Below are positions 22,190-31,920 of a DNA stretch of 64,000 bases, piece after piece (positions within the stretch are counted from its first letter, which is position 1; every line of letters starts with the position of its first letter). The stretch is from Larus michahellis. Taxonomy: Eukaryota > Chordata > Aves > Charadriiformes > Laridae. The DNA lies in the NCBI RefSeq assembly GCF_964199755.1, contig NC_133929.1, forward strand, positions 5,039,806 to 5,103,805, in the 5' to 3' direction. Below the pieces are notes generated by a model. It ran no database searches and was not told the DNA's origin. It saw nothing but the letters and a program-made list of their open reading frames with translations. The translations under genes were made by a program, and so were the position numbers.

Positions 22190-22740
22190 TGTTTAACACC
22201 AGACCATTTATTAACAAGGTCGCCATGACTTGTGCTTCTACTCGTTGTGATGCTCTTAGACGGTTATGTACTAAACACAATTAAAAAAAGAATCAAAAAG
22301 AACCCTGCTAAGGCAATAAATACCCAGATTCCTAAATTTAGCCCAGAAAGCCAATTTCTTTGGATTTACCCACGAGAAATCCTTTTGTAATATTTCAAAT
22401 ACATTGCAGTTCATTAAGTCTTGAATGTTTAGTATTTGAGCTTTTAGCTGATCACGTAAAGGACGAATATTTTGTTGCAACGACATGTCAAAAGCACCTT
22501 GGAGATGGTGTTTAACCATTTCTCAGCCATGTAGCAATGTATTCCAGGGGAGAGATGTAACACAAAGTCTTCCAGAGTTGTACTCCCAATCACAATACAG
22601 AGAAAGACGTGTTTTTAATGCATTTTGCCGATTCCCTATCCATGTTACTGCTGTTTTATACCTTACTCGCATTAAATTTACACAATAAGATTGATTACAT
22701 TCTTGTATACTTGCATTTTGAGCCGAAGCAAACATACGGA
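22190..22740 (-). pseudogene. env: ERV-5, betaretrovirus-type env C-terminus with polypurine tract
   Basis: Downstream of the integrase, minus frames 22,735-22,523 and 22,519-22,271 read 'CDWEYNSGRLCVTSLPWNT', then 'HHLQGAFDMSLQQNIRPLRD' and 'GIYCLSRVLFDSFF', with a membrane-like hydrophobic end. The cysteine and stalk pattern suggests the end of a betaretroviral (ERVK-type) Env. At about 22,180-22,195 the minus strand has an AAAAAAGGGGGAGA purine tract followed by TG, the normal layout before an LTR. Here the LTR is replaced by alpha-type env. Family assignment is by pattern only. Confidence 0.5.
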
Positions 22741-23815
22741 TGAGAAGTACAAGTCATTACAGAATTTTCTTGCTCACAACTTCTATTTGTTGCAGTATTA
22801 TCTGTGGTTAGCACGCACCCCGACTTAAGGTGCTTATAATACACCTTCGGTTGTTCAGGCCATTCAACAGCTCTTACAAAATGTCTATCTACTGCTGTGG
22901 ATGACAAAGACGACATGTTTAGAAAATTTAAAACATGAGTTGCTTTATACAATCGCTCTTGAGGTGTCATACCTATGGGATTCACCCTTTTTTGTTTAGC
23001 AAGCATGGTTTTTAAAGTATGATGCATACGCTCCACAATTGCTTGCCCAGCTGGGGAATGAGGAATACCAGTGACATGTTTAATACCCCATATCTGTGGG
23101 AAAAAAAAAAAAAAAAAAAGGCCTGTACTTTAGCGGACACATAAGCTGGTTCATTATCAGTTTTTATAGTTTTCGGTACTCCCATGACTGCAATGCATTG
23201 CAACCAATGTTGTGTTTCAATAACACAATAACATCACAAGCCTTCTCTCCTGTATGAGCAGTAGCTACAACAAAGTGAGAAAACAAATCAACTGAAACAT
23301 GTCCAAATTCCATAATGCGCGTAACATCGGATTGCCAAAGTTCATCAGGTGTAAGCCCTCATGGGTAAACCCCCGCAAATGATGGCAGAGGAGCCAGCTG
23401 CTGACTGTGAAAGTGACTGTAATAGTCTGTGCTAGGGGAAAGAATAATTTACTTGCCCAATATAATGTACTAAGGCAATTTGTAGGTTAAGACTTTGTGT
23501 TAACCAAGGGTCAAGGTCATCCTTTTTGATGGGGACATGTATATGGCTTGGATCCATTCCAGAAAGCTGGTGACAGCACAAACGACCCTGGAAAAACAAT
23601 CGCAGTAACATTTCAGTCATCATAGTTACTGGTTTTGAAAAGGTATGTGGCAAAAATACCCACTCTAATGCAGTCAGGCTCTTTGCGAGTGCATCATCCC
23701 ACTCTCCTGTCAGGGCGTAAAGTTGAAATTCTTGTAGGAAGGTGTTCAATGTGTCTTGCAGCAGTAGCAGACTATATCTTATCTGTAACATGCTGTAATG
23801 CCTTCTGAGCTGTTG
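22741..23815 (-). pseudogene. pol: ERV-5 integrase, beta-type, broken
   Basis: Minus-strand frames contain the ends of the RNase H/integrase junction ('DPSHIHVPIKKDDLDPWLTQ'), then core motifs '[20 protein letters not shown]' (first Asp), '[16 protein letters not shown]' (second Asp) and 'AGQAIVERMHHTLK' (Glu). All three catalytic residues are therefore still readable, but in different frames. A run of about 19 T on the minus strand (A on plus, 23,102-23,120) causes one break. Reverse transcriptase proper is missing upstream. Confidence 0.78.
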
Positions 23816-24564
23816 GGGTTAATGAACATAGAACTTATGGGGGGGGCGGGGGCAGACACAGTGCTTCAGGGCATCCCCTGTATCTTCAAAGTGCACTCAT
23901 GTCTCTCTCCCCCTCTCTGACCCTTATATCCTGCACTGGATTGAGTAGAAAAGTACAGGCCAGAGTCGCTGCACGCGTGGCCAGTGTATGCAGCGAGCCT
24001 CACCAAACTCATGATCCAGCTTTGCTAACAGCGGCTGTCTGATACGTGACTACATTGTTGTAATCCCTTCTTGTTATCTTCTTCTGTGAAGCTCAGGTTC
24101 TCATGGATACACACATAGTTTTTACAGCAACATATTCTACAACTCGTACAAGGGTACGATGCAAAGCGGCATCTACAGCTGATCATATAATGCTTATTAA
24201 ACACGGCAAACAGCATACTAAACATAACAGACAAATTCCTTCCACACAGGCAATGAGTATAATTTGCTTCAACCAACCCCATCCCCAAGTCCATCCAGCA
24301 AAGAGATTTCACCCAGTGGTCTCCACAAGTTGCTGGTTCGGTCGGTGCAGTTCCTGCAACTGGGCATGGATGGATTTGGAGTGGTCACTTAGATTCACAC
24401 AACACAGTCCTTTAAAATCTTGACAACCATGTCTGTGAGCTGAAAGCAAAAAATCAGTAGCAGTTCTGTTTTGCAACATCGCATATCGAATACTATCTAC
24501 ATCTAGCAATAACTCAGAAATAGTGGTACTAGTAGCATTGTTAAACCTATCCTTGGCAGCAAAA
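23816..24564 (-). pseudogene. env: Second alpha-type transmembrane env fragment
   Basis: A minus frame from 24,653 to 24,309 enters env at about 24,560 and reads 'RFNNATSTTISELLLDVDSI', the immunosuppressive-type LQNRTATDFLL and CX6CC as CQDFKGLCC. Another frame continues with a Trp-rich pre-membrane segment and the hydrophobic anchor 'GICLLCLVCCLPCLISII'. The sequence is diverged from the TM at 21.5-22.2 kb, so it is a separate element. Between 23,816 and about 24,050 nothing is recognised. The fragment abuts LTR-C sequence at 24,565. Confidence 0.75.
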
Positions 24565-24816
24565 GAGTCCTTGTTAGCAAGAGCGCATGCGGACTCCCTG
24601 TTCTTGCTGGTACTGTGCTTTGATCTTCTTCCACAACAGGCCAAGATTCTCAAGCAGCTAGATAAGGTTTCTGTGAGTCCATTACAGGCTTATGTCATCC
24701 AAATATTTTTCTTGCCAGCACCCGAGACTGAATAACAATTGTTTTCCAGCACCCAGGTGCGAGTCCCTTGAGTGTATGTACAATCCTCCTCGCCGATCTT
24801 CTGTTGCTTTCCCATA
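24565..24816 (-). repeat. LTR-C fragment
   Basis: Aligns with LTR-C1 (31,921-32,386) and LTR-C2 (38,400-38,897) through 'agatcggcgaggaggattgt'-like and 'ctagctgcttgagaatc' phrases. It begins with a degenerate TATGGG and lacks the U5 part and an internal block. An AAGGGGGTGGAA purine tract lies just upstream on the minus strand (24,817-24,830), so it was a 3' LTR. Confidence 0.75.
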
Positions 24817-24892
24817 TTCCACCCCCTTGCTCAAGAGACCGCTTCTGCTGGGGTTCATTTTAGTCTCGCAGGGTATAACACAGAGCAATCTA

Positions 24893-25504
24893 CTAAGGCA
24901 TGCAATAACATAGACACATATAGGAAAAAACCAAAAACATATCTCTCTGGTACTGCTTTGAATCAGGTGTCCTATTTCTCTTTTTCTGATGCTTTCTTGT
25001 AGCGCATATGCCATACTTTTGTGCTAACATGGCACATTTCCCATCTAATTGTTCCTGTTCGGTTTCTTTTTTTTCTTTTTTTTTCTTTTTTTTCTCCTTT
25101 TTTTTCTCTTTTTTTCTCTCTCTTTTTTTTTTTCCATCACTTACGACTGACATAAAAGTCTGCCTTTGCAACAAGAGCTCAGCTTCTCATTTTTCCTTAA
25201 GTTTCTCATTTTCCTACAGAGCATCCTATAGATTTTGGCTCAACTCCTTTTCCCAATCAACCATGATCTTATAGACAAACAACAAACAACCAGCCATACA
25301 CTCTGCACGGGCGAGCTGTTCCCGAGACCGTAAACATGTCGGCTGGTGAAAGCTCCCCCAATATTTCAGGACTTCCATCGGTTCTACAGCCCATCCTGGT
25401 CTATCTACCTGGGGCGCGCTCGCCTTACGTCTAAACATTGTGTATATACAAACTTCTTCACTTGACGGAGTGTCAGCCCTAGTTGCATACGAGAACAGTA
25501 CCAC
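24893..25504 (-). pseudogene. Lys/Glu-rich coiled-coil frame upstream of an LTR-C 3' LTR, function unknown
   Basis: Two overlapping minus frames. The first (25,504-25,226) contains 'WAVEPMEVLKYWGSFHQPTC', several Cys, and a Trp-Glu-rich end. The second (25,174-24,893) contains a low-complexity Lys/Glu stretch from a purine run at about 25,060-25,135, then 'EQEQLDGKCAMLAQKYGIC' and a hydrophobic end. The sequence runs to a polypurine tract and LTR-C, so it is the 3' internal part of an LTR-C element. I do not recognise a family. A truncated env or an accessory frame are both possible. Confidence 0.4.
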
Positions 25505-25645
25505 ACCGGGCAGAACACCTGCTCAAGGGGAGTCACCTAACGACACTGCACACAACAAAAAGCAAACAGTAGCACACATGCTGATCAGCAGGTATAAGCT
25601 GGCGCCCACACACACTTACACAGCAGACATACAAAAACAGCACTT

Positions 25646-26151
25646 CTATCTCAGGGAGACGACTGGGGAGGGGAGGGGGCGAGGCGGGCAATGGCAGGAG
25701 CAAACAGCTCCGGCTCTGTCCTTCTCTGCTGACATTCTGCCTCCTCCATCGGCCTCAGGTGGAGCAGAGGGGATCAGCAGGGGATAGTCCCAGACCTTCG
25801 GACCTGGCCTGTTCGATCCCCCTCCCGTGGGTTGTAATGCTGCAAAAGCCCTGGCTGCTGTGGCTCGCTCTGCGTTCATATCTTGTAAGGTCGATAACAC
25901 CAACCACCATGTCGTTGCTAATGGTGATGCCTCTTTGTCTCCTTTACTTATCACTTCCCACAGTTTTTTCCCAACAGCCTCCCATATTTCTGGTTTAAAA
26001 GCTGTCTGGGGCTCTGGTGCGAATCCGTTCTCTCTGCACCAGGTTAACAACTTCGGAGCATACGCTCATCGTATTTCACCCCTCTCTTAGAGAGGATATG
26101 CAGGAGAAGTCTTAATACAGCCCCTTCTTCTTTTGTTACTTGTTGCCCCAT
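25646..26151 (-). pseudogene. gag: ERV-5 gag, matrix and PSAP region, one frameshift
   Basis: The start at 26,151 reads MGQQVTKEEGAVLRLLLHIL, with Gly2 for myristoylation. A frameshift near 26,045 separates it from the frame 26,050-25,646, which continues 'LTWCRENGFAPEPQTAFKPE', 'WEAVGKKLWEVISKGDKEAS', and ends with 'YPLLIPSAPPEADG', containing a PSAP late-budding motif. The matrix resembles betaretroviral rather than alpharetroviral type. Downstream capsid and nucleocapsid are lost. ERV-6 has the same start. Confidence 0.82.
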
Positions 26152-26327
26152 CTCCTGCCCCGGCTGCTCACCTCTCTCTGGGTGTCCGTGGCCACGTCGT
26201 CTGTTTATTCCGGATTGCCGCCCAATCCGCCCGGTCTCAGTCCAGCTGAGCCGTCCTCCAGCCGGTGGATCTCCTTCTGGGTCTTCCACCCCTCGCGTTC
26301 CGTTGCTCAAGCCAAGCGCCGATCGGT

Positions 26328-26345
26328 ATCATGTCGGGGTCACCA
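26328..26345 (-). other. ERV-5 primer binding site (tRNA-Trp type)
   Basis: Minus strand TGGTGACCCCGACATGAT, two bases after the LTR. It equals the ERV-6 site except for one C-to-T-type change at a CpG. The TGGTGACCCCGACGTGAT form is the tRNA-Trp site used by alpharetroviruses. Confidence 0.88.
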
Positions 26346-26347
26346 TC

Positions 26348-26704
26348 TGAGGAGAAATAACTGGACTCCAGACGATCCAATGTGAATCAACAGAAGCCGT
26401 TTATTAAGCACAGATCATCATTTTTATACCCTGTGTTGTAGCCGTACACGCCACTGGCTTATTTCTGATTAGCTAGTTACACTGTCCACGCGCTGTCCAT
26501 GCAGTTCATTCACAGATCAGATTGGTTACAAGAATTCACATAGTAAATTGCTTAGTCATTAGCACAACATGTTTTCTGCCTTCTCAGTTCCTGTTTTTCC
26601 CATGTACTAATTCCATCTTCTACCACCTGTTTTGCCCTTAATCTAATCTCTCACAGTAGGGAGGCTGGCTCACGTGGCCATTTTCTCTCAGATACATTCC
26701 TACA
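26348..26704 (-). repeat. ERV-5 5' LTR (LTR-A)
   Basis: A 357-base LTR starting TGTAGGAATGT and ending CTCCTCA on the minus strand, nearly identical in layout to the ERV-6 LTRs. An AATAAA signal is present in 'gcttaataaacggcttctg'. Adjacent minus-strand hexamer AGCGCC is the left target duplication. Confidence 0.9.
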
Positions 26705-26710
26705 GGCGCT

Positions 26711-26980
26711 CCTCTCAAAAACTGCATTTTGGTACTTCTCGTCACTGTTACAGTGTCCGGATTGCATCCTGTAACTAACACATGAGCCATCCCCATCTGC
26801 TGCACCAAATTAATACCTTTCTCAGTTGCACACCAGTTTCCGAGGGACGACACTAATTCAACAAGTTCTGAATATGCTGTAAAAACTGCTGCACACAGCC
26901 CCTGATACAACACAGGTGCAATAATATCTCACCCATTAGGACCTCTGACATTTTGCAGCTGAGCTTCTCCTCGTATGTAA
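26711..26980 (-). pseudogene. gag: ERV-4 gag, capsid part between CR1-c and ERV-5
   Basis: Minus frame from 26,913 reads 'CAAVFTAYSELVELVSSLGN', 'GINLVQQMGMAHVLVTGCNP' and 'VTVTRSTKMQFLRG'. The plus-strand copy at 40.7-40.9 kb carries the same stretch uninterrupted and continues into 'ASLNPLIISAVANATG', which here resumes at 21,459 beyond ERV-5. The piece therefore bridges two insertions in one original gag gene. Confidence 0.85.
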
Positions 26981-29900
26981 TCATAGAATCATTTAGCTTG
27001 GAAAAGACCCTTGGGATCATCGAGTCCAACCATGGACTCCTTTATACCATATCCCTTAACACCACATCTAAACGACTCTCAAACACATCCAGGGATGGTG
27101 ACTCCACCACCTCCCTGGGCAGCCTATTCCAGTGTCTGACCACTCTTTCTGGGAAGAATTTTTTCCTAATGTCCAGCCTAAACCTACCCTGCTGCAGCTT
27201 GAACCCATTCCCTCTTGTTCTATCACTAATTACCTGTGAGAAGAGACCAGCACCAACCTCTCTACAATGGCCTTTCAAGTAGTTGTAGAGAGTGATGAGG
27301 TCTCCCCTCAGCCTCCTCTTCCTCAAACTAAACAGTCCCAGCTCCTTCAATTGCTCCTCATAAGATTTATTCTGCAGGCCCTTCACCAGCTTCGTTGCCC
27401 TCCTCTGCGCTCGCTCCAGCACCTCGAGATCTCTCTCGTATTGAGGTGCCCAGAACTGGACGCAATACTCAAGGTGTGGCCTCACCAGTGCTGAGTACAG
27501 GGGGACAATCACCTCCCTCCTCCTGCTGGTCACACTATTTCTAATACAAGCCAGGAGGCCATTGGCCCTCTTGGCCACCTGGGCACACTGCTGGCTCATG
27601 TTCAGCCGCTTGTCAATTAGAACCCCCAGGTCCTTTTCTGCCAGGCAGCTCTCCAGCCACACTGCCCCAAGCCTGTAGCGATGCATGGGGTTGTTGTGGC
27701 CCAAGTGCAGGACCCGGCACTTGGCCTTGTTGAAGCTCATCCCATTAGCATTGGCCCATTGATCCAATCTATCCAAGTCTCTCTGTAGAGCCTCCCTACC
27801 CTCATGCAGATCAACACTCCCGCTTAGCTTCATGTCATCTGCAAACTTGCTGATGATACACTCCATGTCCTTATCAAGGTCATCAATAAAGATGTTAAAC
27901 AGAAATGGTCCCAACACTGAGCCCTGAGGGACACCACTTGTGACCGGCCGCCAGCTGGATTTAACTCCATTGACCACCACTCTTTGGGACCGCCCATCCA
28001 GCCAGTGCTTGATCCAGCAGATCGTATGCTCATCCAGGCCATGAGCAGCCAGTTTTTCCATGAGAATTCTATGGGGGACAGTGTCAAATGCTTTTCAAAA
28101 GTCTAGGTAGACAATGTCCACAGCCTTTCCCTCATCCAATAATCGGGTCATCTTGTCATAGAAGGAGATCAGGTTCGTCAGGCAGGACCTGCCTTTCCTA
28201 AACCCATGCTGACTAGCCCTGATTCCCTGCTTGTCCCTTATATGGCTTGCAATGGCACTCAAGATGATCTGCTCCATGACCTTCCCTGCTACCGAGGTCA
28301 GACTGACAGGCCTATAGTTTCCCGCATCCTCCTTTCTGCCTTTTTTGTAGATGGGTGCTACATTTGCTACCCTCCAGGCCTTTGGGACCTCCCCAGTTAG
28401 CCATGACTTCAGGTAGATCATGGAAAGTGGCTTGGCGAGCACGTCTGCCAACTCTTTCAGCACTCTTGGATGTAACCCATCCGGTCCCATAGACTCGTGT
28501 GCATCCAAGCGATGTAGCAGGTCACTGATCACTTCCTCTTTAATTGTGATGACCTCGTTCAGCTTCCCCTCCCTGTCTCCTAGCTCACGAGGCTGGGTGC
28601 CCAGGGAACAGCTCGTTCCACTGCTAAAGACTGAGGCAAAGTAGGCGTTGAGCACCTCAGCCTTTTCCTCATCCTTTGTGACTATGTTTCCCTCTGCATC
28701 CAGTAAGGGAGGGAGATTTTCCCTAATCCTCCTTTTGTTGTTAATGAATTTATAGAAACATTTTTTGTTATCCTTAACAGCTGTAGCCAGGTTGAGCTCT
28801 AGCTGCGCTTTGGCCCTCCTAATTTTCTCCCTGCATAGCTTCGCTATATCCTTATAGTCTTCATGAGAGACCTGCCCCCTCTTCCAAAGGTCATACACTC
28901 TCCTTTTGTTCTGGAGGTCCAGCCAAAGGTCCCTATTTAGCCAGGCCGGTCTCCTTCCCCGCCTACTTGTTTTTCGGCACACGGGGACAGCCTCCTCCTG
29001 TGCCTTTAAGACTTCTCTCTTGAAGTATGTCCAGCCTTCCTGGGCTCCTATATCCTTCAGGGCAGCCTCCCAAGGGATTTTGTCAAGCAGTCTTCTGAAC
29101 AGGTCAAAGTTTGCCCTCCGGAAGTCTAAGGTGGCAGTTTTACTAACCCCTCTCCTTGTTTCTCCAGGAATCAAAAACTCAGTCATCTCATGATCACTGT
29201 GCCCTAGACGGCCACCAACCTTTACTTCCCCCACAAGTTCTTCCCTGTTCACAAGAGGCAGGTCCAGGAGGGCACCTTCCCTGGTCGGCTCACTTACCAG
29301 CTGTGTGAGGAAGTTATCTTCCACACATTCCAGGAACCTCCTGGATTGTTCCCTCTCTGCTGTGTTGTATTCCCAGCAGAGAGCCGGGAGGTTGAAGTCC
29401 CCCACAAGAACAACAGCAAGTGACTGCGAGATTCCCCCCAGCTGCTTATAGAAAGCTTCATCTGCCTCACTGCTTTGGTCGGGAGGTCTATAGCAGACTC
29501 CCACAGCGATATCAGCTTTATCGGCCCTTAACCTAATCCAAACACTCTCCACCCCATCATCACTATACTTGATTTCCGAGCTCTCATAGCATTCTCTAAC
29601 ATACAGGGCCACTCCACCGCCTCTCCTTTCCTGTCTGTCCCTCCTGAAGAGCTTGTAGCCATCGATTGTGGCACTCCAGTCGTGTGAGGCATCCCACCAC
29701 GTTTCTGTGATAGCCACTATGTCATAGTTTTCCTGGTGCATCATGGCTTCAAGCTCCCCCTGTTTGTTGCGCATACTGCGTGCATTGGTATAGATGCACT
29801 TCAGATGTGCCAGTGACTCCAGCACCTTTTTGTGAGTGTGGGCCCCATTTCCCACCAGACCCCTCCCAGGTGCTTCCATGATTTCTAAACATCTATCCCT

Positions 29901-31040
29901 TCTCTCCAATGAAATGGCAGAGTGAGAGTCCTCACTAGTCCACCATCCTTCAAGCCCTGGCATGCCTCCCTTGGGTTTAGTCCTGACAGGCCCAGTTATC
30001 TCCCCTTCCCCCCTCATATCTAGTTTAAAGCCCTGTCAATGAGCCTTGCTAACTCCTGCCCCAAAATTCTTTTCCCCTTCTGGGACAGGTGCATCCCACC
30101 TGCCACCAGCAGGCCAGGTGACTCATATAGCAGCCTGTGATCAAAAAACCCAAAGCCCTGCTGATAACACCAGTCCTGGAGCCACGAGTTGACCTGATGC
30201 CTCTTCCTGTTAATTTCCTCATTCATGATTGCCACTGAAGGGGTAGAGGAGAACACAACTTGCGTTCCTGATCCCTTAAGCCGTCGCCCCAAGGCTCTAA
30301 AATCTCTTTTAATTGATTTTGGGCTCCTTCTACCCACTTCATCAGTACCCACCTGAAATACTAAGAGGGGGTAATAGTCAGAGGAGTTTACTAGGGCAGG
30401 AAGTTTGTTCAACACATCCCTGACCTGTGCCCCAGGGAGGCCACAGACTTCCCTGTGAAGTGGGTCAGGATGGCATATTGGCCCCTCTGCCCCCCTCGGT
30501 AGAGAGTCACCCACAACAGTGGCCCATCTGCTTTTCCTTTTGGAGACAGTTGTGATGCTGGGTCCATGGCAACTTGGTCTTTCTGACATTTCTGGCCTGG
30601 GTGTATCGTCCTCCTCTCCAACAGCCAGTTCCTCCTGCAGGACTCCATACCTGTTCTGCAAGGGCAACTGGGAAGGTGGGAGGGGCCAGGAGGGGATTCC
30701 CCTGCTTCCCCAAGCAGGGACCTGTTTCCATTCCCCCTCTTCTCTGAGATCCCCTCCTACTGCCTGGTGACAAGAGGGGAAGGGGTCCTCTGATTTGTGT
30801 GGGGCCTCAACCTGTTCCCTCTCTCTCAGGGAGTGGGTCCACCAGTCAATCTCCCTCTCACATTCCCTGATACTCCTCAACCTCTCCACTTCATCCTTCA
30901 GCTCAGCCACCTGACTGAGCAGATCATTTACCTGTTCACATCTGACACAGGTGTTGCCTCCGCTGCCCTCTATTGCAAGTGCCAGGCTCTGGCATTCTCT
31001 GCAGCCAGAGGCCTGGACACCCACATGTTTGCATGGGGGA
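26981..31040 (-). mobile_element. CR1-c, long CR1 inserted in ERV-4 gag
   Basis: About 4.06 kb with 3' end 'atcatagaatcatttagctt' at 26,981 and 5' edge inside ORF1 near 31,040. On the minus strand, ERV-4 gag reads into the edge ('...gatttattaagccctat...') and resumes on the far side ('...ctcagctgcaaaatgtc'), exactly as in the uninterrupted copy at 40.6 kb. It is therefore an insertion in ERV-4. Confidence 0.92.
27042..30017 (-). pseudogene. CR1-c ORF2, endonuclease-reverse transcriptase, one frameshift
   Basis: Two abutting frames, 30,017-28,095 (640 codons) and 28,061-27,042 (339 codons), separated by one indel near 28,090 just after 'VDIVYLDF'. Endonuclease motifs: 'CIYTNARSMRNKQGELE', 'IVAITETWWDASHDW', 'LVGDFNLPALCW', 'HSDHEMTEF'. 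RT motifs: '[16 protein letters not shown]', '[16 protein letters not shown]', catalytic 'KFADDMKL'. The C-terminal region ends '[20 protein letters not shown]'. Apart from the single indel the ~1,000-codon enzyme is complete, similar to CR1-b. Confidence 0.92.
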
Positions 31041-31048
31041 TCTATCAT
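30020..31048 (-). CDS. CR1-c ORF1, SGNH-esterase-type protein, N-terminus truncated
   Basis: An uninterrupted 342-codon frame. It has the Cys-rich segment 'CKHVGVQASGCRECQS' with 'CVRCEQ', a coiled-coil 'LLSQVAELKDEVERLRSI', a polar linker, and the esterase domain with 'ATVVGDSLPRGAEG', 'LLVFQVGTDE' and the C-terminal 'GMHLSQKGKRILGQELARL' containing the His of the triad. Compared with CR1-b ORF1 it lacks about 55 N-terminal residues. The first ATG (31,048) lies in flanking ERV-4 DNA, so the current start is borrowed. It ends 2 bases before ORF2 begins. Confidence 0.85.
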   Translation of the reverse strand: MIDPPCKHVGVQASGCRECQSLALAIEGSGGNTCVRCEQVNDLLSQVAELKDEVERLRSIRECEREIDWWTHSLREREQVEAPHKSEDPFPSCHQAVGGDLREEGEWKQVPAWGSRGIPSWPLPPSQLPLQNRYGVLQEELAVGEEDDTPRPEMSERPSCHGPSITTVSKRKSRWATVVGDSLPRGAEGPICHPDPLHREVCGLPGAQVRDVLNKLPALVNSSDYYPLLVFQVGTDEVGRRSPKSIKRDFRALGRRLKGSGTQVVFSSTPSVAIMNEEINRKRHQVNSWLQDWCYQQGFGFFDHRLLYESPGLLVAGGMHLSQKGKRILGQELARLIDRALN

Positions 31049-31890
31049 GAATGGGGATAGGGCTTAATAAATCTTTTTCACCTACTGATAAATGAATAGC
31101 TGCAGCTCCACTATCCCAAGCTCACAAAATCCATGCCAGTATACCTTCCCCACTCTTTTGCTGATAAATCTCTAGAAATTCCCTTAACTCTTTCGGAGTG
31201 TCAGTACGCGTGATCTGCACTCCCCTCTCTGCTCGTTCCCGCTCCCCCCTCATTTGTATTAGGGGTCATGCTTCCATTATCTCACTGCTTTTTAAGTCCG
31301 GATCAAATTCAAACTCAGTCTCAGAGTCTGAGGATTCACTCCAAATATTTTCATCCCATTCCTCAGGATCCCATGACCATTTTGTGGTGAGAGCACGAAC
31401 TTGGGAAACTGAAAGCTTACTTTGCCCATATTTGTCCCTTTGTTTATTAATGATATGCGCTACCAACTGGTCTACATTATCTTGCAGCTCATGGCACTGC
31501 TCTGCTTGAACAGTAATTACTACTTGTGTGATCACCTTTGCATCCTGTAAGCTCCTGTATTCCTTTTCCAATTCTCTCACTTTTCTACGTAATGCAACAA
31601 CTTCACCATTAAGAGCTCTAAGTCCAGTAGCTAACAGACATCCCAATCTCCCCTCTAATTTGCGAGAAGAACACGATGCCATTTTCCATGGCAACCGATG
31701 CATAGCCATTTCAATTGCCTGGGGTGTAATCACAGCTCCGTCATCTAATTCAGGCCATGCCTGCGGCAGAGTGAATTGAGCCAGAAAAGCAGCAACAGGA
31801 GCCCAGTCTTCAGTACTGGGCCATCCCAGAATATAGGAAGTCCTCTCATTTCCCCCCCCAGCCCACTATTTTTTCCTCAGCCATGGCATG
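31049..31890 (-). pseudogene. gag: ERV-4 gag N-terminal part
   Basis: Begins 'MAEEKIVGWGG' at 31,884, only 16 bases after the primer site. After a frameshift the 155-codon frame 31,733-31,266 has a long coiled coil ('LNGEVVALRRKVRELEKEYR') and the acidic motif 'WDPEEWDENIWSESSDSETE'. ERV-7 gag has the matching 'SPEDWDGNIWGASSSDDSDG', so both are one lineage. Further down 'ILAWILWAWDSGAAAIHLS' leads to the CR1-c insertion. No matrix domain of beta/gamma type is seen. Confidence 0.8.
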
Positions 31891-31900
31891 GTTGTTCCTG

Positions 31901-31918
31901 GAGCTGCTGACTACGCCA
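31901..31918 (-). other. ERV-4 primer binding site
   Basis: Minus strand TGGCGTAGTCAGCAGCTC follows the LTR by two bases. The first nine bases are shared with the ERV-7 site (TGGCGTAGT). tRNA not assigned. Confidence 0.6.
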
Positions 31919-31920
31919 GA

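Larger units (their letters stand above)
21466..26704 (-). mobile_element. ERV-5, mosaic provirus (tRNA-Trp primer, beta-type gag/integrase, alpha-type env)
   Basis: A 5.2-kb minus-strand provirus inside ERV-4 gag. Order on the minus strand: LTR-A, tRNA-Trp-type primer site, gag matrix with a PSAP motif, foreign ERV pieces, integrase, a betaretrovirus-type env end with its own polypurine tract, an alpha-type transmembrane subunit, polypurine tract, remnant 3' LTR. Flanks AGCGCC (minus strand of 26,705-26,710) and AGCACC (minus strand of 21,460-21,465) are a 6-bp duplication with one CpG-type difference. ERV-6 has the same LTR, primer site, matrix and env types. Confidence 0.88.

Noticed and set aside
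23102-23120. Run of about 19 A on the plus strand as a possible retrotransposon tail
   Set aside because: It interrupts integrase coding sequence that continues on both sides, so it is an expanded homopolymer rather than an insertion tail.
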